DNA of 64,000 nt. It comes from Pestalotiopsis fici W106-1. Taxonomy: Eukaryota; Ascomycota; Sordariomycetes; Amphisphaeriales; Sporocadaceae. The DNA lies in contig NW_006917092.1 in assembly GCF_000516985.1 (NCBI RefSeq), forward strand, positions 3,488,619 through 3,552,618. Direction: 5' to 3'. A program made the position numbers and the translations under genes. Shown here piece after piece: positions 55,572-64,000 of the stretch. The notes under the pieces were generated by a model. That model searched no databases, had not been told where the DNA came from, and saw only the letters and a program-made list of their open reading frames with translations. Numbering within the stretch: the first letter of the stretch is position 1; each line of letters begins with the position of its first letter.

Positions 55572-56500
55572 GTTGGCTTCGAGTTTACCGCTCTGATTTG
55601 CAGAAAGTAATGGAGATAGAACTTGAGGATTTGTGACACTTGGATTTCAACTATGTCAGTGACCAAGAGTGAACGATTTCACATACTTATAGGAAGCATA
55701 TTCCTGGAATGAATATGGGAAATTGGTATATCAAATTGATAAGACAGGGGGGCATCGGGCTGTTGAATCCTTCAGGCCGCGTTGAAAAGAAAAATCAAAC
55801 ACAAATAGTCGGAACACTTGCTGCGCCCTCGTATGGGCAATTATGCACTCGACTAGTATCTCCTTTATGCTAAATGTGCAAATTTGATAAGCAAATAGGT
55901 GGATATATCATGGCCCCCAATGCTTTTCCCTTACATCGTCCAGGGCTAAGCTTGAGCTAAAATGAAAGATCCATCGTATATGACTACCTACGAAAAAGAA
56001 TAAATTCCTCTTCAGGGTCGCGATGGCTGATCATCTAAGCCAATCAGAAACTATGTCAGGGGGCACGTTATACCCGATTTGTATCTGCCATTCATGAACC
56101 GAGCGCCCTGTCGTGAGAGGGCTATGAGATACTATTATAGAATAGCGGAGAGTGATATTAGATACGTAGTAGGATTTTCCGCACTTGACACGGGGAAGTC
56201 AGCAAATGGGACGCTCCACCTTTCCTCCAAGCTCCACGGACTACAGAGTACTTTAATGTACTATTGGCTCGCTCGTATAGGCATAAGTGGGGCATGATCC
56301 TTCTGTGCTGATGCCTGTCCGTCATCAACGCCCATGGTGTTTTGCCTGAGGCGCGAATTGTCTTTTAAGAACGGACGAATTCACGAAATCGGTATCAGCA
56401 GTTCGGGCCCTCGTATGGGCACGTCACACTAGTCTTACCGATAGTCTTGAGTGCTTCCCGTCGCAACTTACGCCGGATTGGTTAAGGCACTTGGACCACA
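55572..56500. other. Intergenic region between divergent protease and regulator genes
   Basis: 929 bp with no supported gene; includes both promoters. Nothing repeated or palindromic stood out. Confidence 0.4.
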
Positions 56501-58364
56501 ATGACGCGCGTGACTTCAGACCAGCGAAAGAGAGCGAGAACTTCCAAGGTCCGAACAGGATGTAGAACGTGCAAGTCAGTGTTATCCGAAACTGTTAATC
56601 TCAGTAGACTGAGCTAATCAGCTGGGCCTTGTAGAAGTAGGCATATCAGTCTCGCATATCTCTCCCTTGGGAAATTGCTGGATTGCTAATATCCCAGCAG
56701 TACGCAGAGTCAAATGCGATGAAACCAAACCAGCTTGTAACAAATGTATGCGGAATTCCACTCTCATGCTGCTGCTGCAACTTATTTCGCCCGTTCAACA
56801 GGTGTCTCGACTGGTCGGCATTGCGAAGGGTACCAAGCTGAAGCCCGAAGCAAAATGCCTCCGCAAGAGGCTGGAGACAGCGAGCGTGATACTACCCTAA
56901 CAGTCTATCGACCTAGTGCCGTACCAAACCAGAATTCCATCGAGGCAAGGTGCTTCCAATATTTTGCCGAGAAAACCGTCGCGCAGCTCACATATTTTTT
57001 CCCGGATGACCTTTGGAATGTCACGGTTCTCCAAATAGCCCAATCAAACCCCAGCGTTCGGCATGCAATATCTTCTCTGTCTTGGTACCACGAACGATTC
57101 GTTCGCCCTACGACGGATCTGGGGGACAAGGCTTCGTTTGCTCTCGTGCAGTACAACCTGGCTATAAAACATGTCCTGGTCAACCAGGTGCCCTGCCAAC
57201 CTGTGCACGTTGGTATCATTTCGTGCTTGCTATTCGTTTGCATCGAAGTTTGTTGCTCAACACGCCTTCGTCTCCACTCTAGGTTCCTGCTAACTGAGGG
57301 TCAGTCACTCAGAGGGAATCTGAATACTGCAATGCATTTATTCAAGTACGGCCGCTACATGATACAGGACGCGAGGCGGTCGATTATAGCAGGCACCTCA
57401 AACTGGGACACATTCGGCTCGGGCGAATTCTTACAGGCAGTGGAGGCCATCTTTCTCCCTCTGGGCATCCAAATATCTCTGGTACGTTATGAGTAACAGT
57501 GTGGTGGCCTTTTATTCTTTTAAATTCGTGGAGAGCTATACACAGCCCTTTGAGCTAATGAATGACATATCCCAGCTTGTAGGGGATGTAGATCCAGACT
57601 TTTCGCCCCAAAATTCCCAGGCTTCAGGCACGGCCAAGTATTTTTCAAAATCTCCATACTCAAACCTCCGTGAAGCACGAGACGATATTCTCCAAGCTAC
57701 TCAAGAATACCTGGCTTTCGACAAGATCAACGGAGACGTGGACGGATATTTACATCGTCTAGGTCTATGGCGCGACAGGTTCCGAGAATACATCCAACGC
57801 GACGCCAGATCACTAGAGGACCAAACCAGCCAACGAAGTATTGCGTTACTTGATTTGCAAGCAATGTTTCTGGAGTATTCCGTGTCGTGTTTCTGGCCGT
57901 CTGACCCACTGAATCCAATGAGATGGGATAAATATAGCGATAACAAGATCGAGGAGATGATTGGCCTTGCCGCAACCGCCGTTGGTCTAGGTGTCTCTGG
58001 CGAAACCATGGATCATGGCTATTGTGTTGCAGAGCCTCGGTTTCAATTGGATCTGGGCGTGGTTCCGATTCTCTGGAATATCATTGATCGTTGTCGTACA
58101 CCGCACTTGCGTAGGTACGCCCTTCGTATTCTGCAGTCCACAGCAGTGCAAGAAGGAGTTTGGAACGCTGCTTTGGTCTCAATCGTTGCCGAACGTGGCA
58201 TTTTATTGGAGGAAGCTGGACTTGAGAGAGTAAAATCCAAAGAGGACATCCCAAAGGCACAGAGAGTTTGTTTTGTTCTCCTATATCTGGAACCAAACAA
58301 CAACAAGGCAACAGCCTGTTATCATTTGAATGATCAAGAGATAAAGACAGTGATTTCTTGGTAG
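56501..58364 (+). CDS. Zn2Cys6 transcription factor gene with an abnormal zinc-cluster splice junction
   Basis: Exon 1 (56501-56574) encodes a basic start and TGCRTCK, the first part of a zinc cluster. A later exon ends at 56745 after RRVKCDETKPACNK, and exon 56802-57481 continues Cys-VSTGRHCEGYQ, completing CX2C...CX6CX2CX6C-type spacing. Exon 57546-58364 completes the protein. The problem is intron 1: with donor GTCAGT at 56575, no AG acceptor before RRVKC restores the frame. The only in-frame acceptor (exon start 56708) removes two or three residues between Cys pairs. The remainder, about 500 residues, is open and has the family's middle-region features (FQYFAEKTVAQLTYFFPDD, AISSLSWYHERF, CLLFVCIE). 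It may be recently inactivated, mis-sequenced by one or two bases, or use a non-canonical site. The 3' exons look functional. Confidence 0.65.
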
Positions 58365-58999
58365 AGTTCCTACACAATCATGTAAATGTTCATGTTTTGG
58401 ATGGACAAGTCTGAGTTCTGGGATCTCCGACGTAGCTGGAGTGACTAAACTTGTATATGGCCTAGATCAAGCAGCACATGGATATATCATGCGTTCAATA
58501 TGTTACATGAGGCATTGCATGATGCATTCAGAGCCCTCCATGTCAATCGAAACAATTGCTTAGCTTACTTGATTGCATCCTGACACTTGTTAGCAGATCG
58601 CAGGCTGCTGCACGCGAGATTATCATGCACCAACTCGGCTTGCCAAAGATACTGGCCGGTTGAATGGACTGTATAGTATTATAAACTGCTCAATCTCACT
58701 CAATAGGATACGAGAAGAGCGAAATGAAACCTAGGAAAGAGCGCATAAAATGCATTATTTACATAAAGTGGGGATGCGCGCTAAGGACAGTGGCCTAAGC
58801 GACAGGCGGCTGGGGCATTCCTGACATCATCACCACGAACACCGCGAGGACGCAGAAACACCAGACTAGCAGGCCAAAATAACAACAAATGCGAATATCT
58901 AATCAATTGAACTGCCTTGAAGTGTACACGGTCGCAATTGAGGTCAACTTCTCAAGTGAGCGGCTCGGTAATGGCAGTTGACTTTGTCGACAATTCACC
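58365..58999. other. Intergenic region
   Basis: 635 bp between the zinc-cluster gene and DNA ligase; no gene supported, ligase promoter expected in the last part. Confidence 0.4.
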
Positions 59000-61839
59000 A
59001 TGGCGAGCCCCGCGAAAAAGCGGAAGCTGAACAAGGACAACAAGCAATCGGCAATACCTTCCAGAGGCTTGGAGTACTTCTTTGCCAAGCAGAACAAGAA
59101 TGGATATACTTCAAATGCAAACACCGACCAAGAGACAGCGGGTGCAACGGAGGGAGATCATGAGATGACGGACGAGGCACTGGCCATGAAGCTGCAGGCC
59201 GAGTGGGACGCGGAAGTCGCAGCGGAACGACGGAACGACCAAGCGCTGCAGCAGACGGAGAGCGCAAAGTCTCATGCGGATGCTGTTGCTACCGACAATA
59301 CATGTGGCATTCAAGATACTGGGCAGATAGAAGTTCCAAAGAAATCTGCTTCACCAGTGTCACTTCCAGCCGAGCCAAAGGGCAAGAGCACGCTCTCGCT
59401 ACAGTCCGTGGCTGCTTCAGTAGACACAGTATCGGAATCCATCCCGATGGACCAGAGCCCTCTGACATTTGATCCAAGTGCATTCGTGTCTCAGCTGAAA
59501 GAACACTGGGCTAGCGAGGATGGCAGTGCTTCATATGCACTACTGACACGGTGTAAGTTTTCAGAATATTTGAGGTTGCGGTTTGACATATTCCGTGGAA
59601 GATTGTTTCTGAGTCGCAAATATACCTAACTACCTCTTGGGGAACCAACTGGGTTCTCTAATGTATAGTCTTCTACGTCTAGCGGACACGACAAGAAGCT
59701 AACCCATGTTTCAATCCAGGTTTCGTCCTAGTGAGCAGCACCTCAAGTCGGATCAAGATCGTGGACACGTTGGTCAACTGCCTCCGCATCATCATTGAAG
59801 CTGATCCCGAGAGCCTGCTCCCCGCGGTGTGGTTGGCTACAAACTCCATTTCGCCGCCCTACATCTCCCTCGAATTGGGACTAGGAGGGTCGGCCATCTC
59901 AAAGGCGCTCAAGCAGGTGTGCGGGCTGGACAATCGCTCGCTCAAGGCCATTTACGACAAGTATGGCGATGCAGGCGATGTGGCGTTTGAGGCCAAGAAG
60001 AAGCAGAGCTTTACTCTCCGAAAGCCCAAGCCGCTTACCATCAAGGGCGTATACCAGGCTCTAGTAAAGATTGCAAGCAGCCAGGGCCAGGGCAGTGCCG
60101 AGACCAAGCAGCGGATCGTCGATCGACTGCTACATGATGCGCGGGGTGGTGAGGAGAGTCGCTTTATCGTACGGACTCTATGTCAACACTTAAGAATCGG
60201 CGCAGTAAAGACGACCATGCTCATCGCCCTGTCTCGAGCTTTTCTCTTGTCGCGCCCCCCAGGCGCAGACTTTGAGCTCAAGTCCACCGAGGAGCTGTCA
60301 AAATTGAAGAAGGAGGAACTCGCCGAGGTTTGGGGTCGAGCCGAAGAGATTGTCAAGGCATGCTTTGCACGAAGACCAAACTACAGCGACTTGATCCCAG
60401 TCATGCTCGAGATTGGCGTTTGCGATGAGCTTCTTTTGCGCTGCGGACTGACATTGCACATCCCGCTACGACCCATGCTGGGAAGCATCACAAGGGATTT
60501 GTCAGAGATGCTCACCAAACTTCAAGGCCGGGACTTTGCCTGTGAGTTCAAGTACGACGGTCAGAGAGCGCAAGTCCACTGCGATGAAAAAGGCAAAGTT
60601 TCCATCTTCTCACGGCATCTTGAAGTCATGACAGACAAATATCCAGACCTCGTGGATCTCGTTCCGAAAATCCGCGGCGAAGGTGTGAGCAGCTTCATCA
60701 TGGAGGGCGAAGTGGTAGCCGTAGATCGGCAAACCGGTGAACTCAAAACCTTTCAAACATTAACGAATCGAGCGAGGAAAGACGTGGCTATTGGAAGCAT
60801 CACTATAGACGTCTGCTTGTTTGCATTTGACTTGATGTACCTCAACGGGCAGCCTCTGTTAGACCGATCATTTCGTGAACGAAGAGACATGCTGAAATCT
60901 CTGTTTACCGAGATCCCCCACCACTTCACCTGGGTCAAGAATCTGGATGCCACGTCTCAAGACTCGGACGCTGTCCTCGACTTCTTTAAACAAGCAACCG
61001 ACATCAAATGCGAGGGTATCATGGTCAAGATCCTGGACAATTTACATGACCTGCCCGCGCCCGCTCATGTTGACTCCAACCAGGATACAACGTCGGAGAA
61101 CACACCCACGGCCAAGTCCAAAGGCAAAGCAAATTCCACAGCCTCGGAGAAGAAAACTCGGCGGAAGCCGCTACTTGCTACGTATGAGCCAGACAAACGC
61201 CTTGACTCATGGCTCAAGGTCAAAAAAGACTACAGCGCCTCCTTTGATACCCTAGATCTCGTTCCCATTGCTGGGTGGCATGGTCAAGGGCGGAAAGCCA
61301 AGTGGTGGTCTCCTATCTTGCTGGCATGTCGCAATGAGGAGACGGGCCAGCTTGAGGCTGTTTGCAAGTGCATAAGTGGGTTCACAGACGCATTTTACAA
61401 GGCCAACAAGGCGCACTATGACGATGGTTCAGGCGAACCAGATGCGGACGATAGGAATGAGCAAGATGATGAGCAGGTCGATGAGGAAGCCAACCGAGAC
61501 GCTGAGGATGTGGAGAAAAGGTACAAGAACATCCGCAGGACGAAACCAAGCTTTGTAGAGTACAATGGGCACCCAGATGTGTGGTTCGAGCCACAAGAAG
61601 TGTGGGAGATGGCTTTCGCTGATATTACACTTTCGCCTACCTACACCGCGGCGATTGGACTGGTTAGTCAGGATAGAGGCTTGAGCATGCGTTTCCCTAG
61701 ATTCTTAAAGAAGAGGGACGATAAAGGTATAGATGAAGCGAGTACTAGTGAGTTTCTTGCAGGGCTTTGGAGGAAGCAAGAAGCAAAAGCACCGCCTCCA
61801 CCGATAAAAGAGGATGATGAGGACGAAGATGATGGCTAG
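59000..61839 (+). CDS. ATP-dependent DNA ligase I
   Basis: An 890-residue nuclear replicative ligase joining Okazaki fragments and repair nicks; orthologue of yeast Cdc9 and animal LIG1. Exons 59000-59552 and 59720-61839 (167-bp intron) meet at RCFVLV. The N-terminus has PAKKRKLNK, a probable nuclear signal, and GLEYFFAKQ, a degenerate PCNA-interacting motif. A DNA-binding domain follows (residues about 185-400), then the adenylation motif EFKYDGQR with Lys462 as the AMP-bearing residue, MEGEVVAVD, FAFDLMYLNG, KCEGIMVK and WLKVKKDY. Two unusual inserts are acidic or basic: a Ser/Thr/Lys-rich stretch near 61070-61170 inside the nucleotidyltransferase domain and an Asp/Glu-rich one near 61420-61510 in the OB domain. 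The tail ends in Asp/Glu. Confidence 0.96.
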
Positions 61840-61928
61840 ATATCAGTCATAATATATTCATCCGGAAAGTTGAGTTATAGTAGATGGAACAAGTGCCGCA
61901 TAATCTTTTCATGCGACGAGGGGCTGCT

Positions 61929-63012
61929 CTAGGCTTTCCAGGCACGGTAGACGATTCTGGCTCCATACTTCTCGCCCTTCTTCAGCAGGACCTGGCTCTT
62001 CCACTTGTCTTCATTGATAGCGTTCACAAAGCGACTGGGCTCAACGCAGAAACCGCTGCGGGCGCCTCTTGCTGGAGCTCCTTCAACGGCGGGTACATCA
62101 ATGTATTTTCCAGTGTAGAATTGGAACGCGGGTTCCGTGCTGTGCACCTCCAGGTGGATTTTAGAGCTTGGGTGGCTGGCTGAAACCAATCTGGTCAATG
62201 GCTGGGAACGAGTATCCAAGGGAATAGACCCCGATGACGTCGAAGGGTCGACCACGAAGCAGTCGTCAATGTCTGGATCCACTGCGCCGAGCGTGAATGG
62301 CTTGTGAGTAGCGACGTGGGGATATGTTGTTGGATCGGCGGTTGGAATACCAGAGGCATCAACAGGGAGGTAGGATGGAGTGCAAAGCTGCACCTGCGTT
62401 CCCTCGATCGTCGGTCCGCCAGTCAGGTTAAAGTAGCTGCCAATGTCAGTATATAGATGTCTGGACTTTAGGGTCACAGGAGACCTACGAGTGGTTGGTG
62501 ATGTTGACGACTGTTTCCTCAGCACCGCTCAGTAGTTCCGCCTCGTACTCAATTCCCAGCACCACAACCTCTATGCCGTCAATCTTTTGCGTGCCAGTTG
62601 TGTAGATGGCCTTGACCAAGACCTCGCCAGGAAACCCTTCATCGCCATCCTCACTCTTCAGGGAGAATTCTACACTCTCCCCGCCCTCCAGGCCGTCGAT
62701 GCCGGGAATTTGTCTGATCCCAATCTTCTTTGGTCCCTCCCAGATCCTTTTGCCCCAGCCTTTGATACCGCCGTGTAAACTGTTGGGGCCATTGTTGGCG
62801 GCCAATGTGTAGCTTGAACCGTTCAGGGAGCTGATCTTGGCGTCCTTGATGCGGTTGGCGACGCGGCCAATGGTCTCGCCAAAGTAGGGACCGTTGTGCG
62901 ACACGTAGAGATCTTGAGTCGGGAAGCCCTGTACGATATTGACTCCAGCCACATTAATGGATTGGATGACGGCGCCAAGAGGCAACAAGGAGATTTCGGG
63001 CTCGGTAGACAT
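61929..63012 (-). CDS. Aldose 1-epimerase (mutarotase)
   Basis: A 343-residue enzyme interconverting alpha and beta anomers of hexoses, probably cytosolic (no signal peptide). Minus-strand exons 62489-63012 and 61929-62436 join at NHSYFNL. Catalytic landmarks: FGETIGRVANRI, NNGPNSLHGG with His80, ITNHSYFNL with His174, DIDDCFVV, and GFCVEPSRFVNA with the likely general base Glu307. Length and motif order match the galactose mutarotase family. It converges on DNA ligase I with only 89 bp between stops. Confidence 0.94.
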
Positions 63013-64000
63013 GGTGGGCGTAATGATGTCGTGTTTGCGGGCGAGCTTATACTGGCGTAGCTTGAGCTTGGAGAAGATGAGAAAGGTCGGATATTTGTTG
63101 TTGTTATTCCGGACTGCCAGCGGCGTGCTACAGCGAAGAAAGCGAGCGGATATTTAGAGAGAAAAGCAGAGAAGAGACTCCAAGAGCGGGAGAGAACAGA
63201 ATTGCGGGAAATGCAACAATTGCAGAGATCAGGCTATTTACATGGTACTACAGCTCCAAGTTTCTCGAGTGGGACGCCTCCATTGTAATAGAGCTGTCAC
63301 CCCACCAAGTGACGATCGAGGGGCTCGCAATGGCGGGGTATCCGGTGGGCAATTATGCGACAAGGTTGGATTTTGGGGGGCAAGACCTAGCCGCTGTACG
63401 GGATAGCTTGAGTTTTAACACGTGGGATTGGGGCGTCTATACGGACATCGCAAAGAATAAGTCCGTGAGTCTCTGGGTCAAATGCAAGACTACCTACCGA
63501 TTGGCGGTCATATCTGTATATCCTTTCACGTTGTCAGTCCTCGCCTTCAATGATAGAACCCATGTCAGCTCGCTTCATTTGTTCATTATTATTATGCTAT
63601 CTGCTGCAACTCGGCAATATCTTATGAGCTCACCCGAGGCTTTGGCAAAGGCAATATTGCAGACGCCGTGAAACCGGAGAGAAATGGCTGCCCGAGCTGG
63701 CTAACTTGGATCAAGCAGCAAAGGTTACACAATGATGCACAGTCGATCTTGAAGTGCACTTTTGAAGTTATACGAAAACAGCGATGTCGTTATGATCCTA
63801 TCATGCAATTCGATTTCTTGTGAGAACCATCCACTCGCTTGGCTTGTGAGGATCGAATAGTTATTGGGAGGGCCATTAGCAGAATCCACGGTTATATACA
63901 TTTAGGAATAGGAGGGAAGTTTTTGTGTGAACCCGGTCATTGTGCGCAAAGTTCTGGTTAGGACAAGGAAGCTAGGTTAATCACGCTTCAGATAGACTTC
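63013..64000. other. Intergenic region to window end
   Basis: About 1 kb. It contains the mutarotase promoter (a purine-rich stretch at 63060-63220) and an open frame at 63309-63671 that shows no domain and is not supported as a gene. Confidence 0.4.

Noticed and set aside
63309..63671. 120-codon plus-strand frame near the window end
   Set aside because: No domain, signal or splice continuation; composition like the surrounding intergenic DNA.

Overview
The window looks like 64 kb of nuclear DNA from a filamentous ascomycete (Pezizomycotina, most likely Sordariomycetes; that rank is inference). The reasons are short introns (about 50-130 bp) with GTRNGT donors and YAG acceptors, three Zn2Cys6 regulators, a PDR-type ABC transporter, a rhodopsin-domain membrane protein, a GPI-anchored aspartyl protease, small secreted proteins and a eukaryotic DNA ligase I. 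Exon structures were read by eye from splice signals and reading-frame continuity; none is backed by transcripts.

Layout. 1-9.1 kb is an accessory block: the 3' half of a PDR ABC transporter, a Zn2Cys6 regulator, a sulfotransferase-like membrane-anchored protein, an amidohydrolase-2 decarboxylase and a secreted intradiol dioxygenase. This looks like a unit for handling or exporting aromatic compounds. 9.1-21 kb is sparse: a conserved unknown, a BTB protein, a Rid-family protein, a secreted SGNH-like hydrolase and a nicotinamidase-like gene with an in-frame stop, separated by long non-coding stretches with repeats and a striking palindrome array at 17.3 kb. 21-32 kb holds a decayed class V chitinase C-terminus, an unknown protein built from two similar halves, a highly divergent but intact beta-tubulin paralogue, an acidic unknown and an F-box protein. 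34-38.2 kb has an 11-residue-repeat LEA-like protein, a secreted MRJP/Yellow-like beta-propeller and a Rossmann-fold protein. 38.7-44.5 kb has a Zn2Cys6 regulator divergent from a DHA2-type MFS exporter, sharing a promoter rich in periodic CTCGG sites, then a secreted GH43 enzyme. 47-53 kb has a rhodopsin-domain protein, a conserved unknown and an amino-acid permease. 53-58.4 kb has a tiny cysteine-rich secreted protein, an aspartyl protease and a Zn2Cys6 gene whose zinc-cluster exon junction does not join in frame. 59-63 kb is core genome: DNA ligase I and aldose 1-epimerase.

The most interesting items are the beta-tubulin paralogue with Gln at the benzimidazole-critical position 198, the 7-copy ACAATnATTGT array at 17.27-17.39 kb, the 12-bp periodic CTCGG array between regulator and exporter, the stop codon inside an otherwise well-conserved nicotinamidase-like gene, and the abnormal zinc cluster at 56.5 kb. 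No prokaryotic features, CRISPR arrays, rRNA or tRNA genes were recognised.
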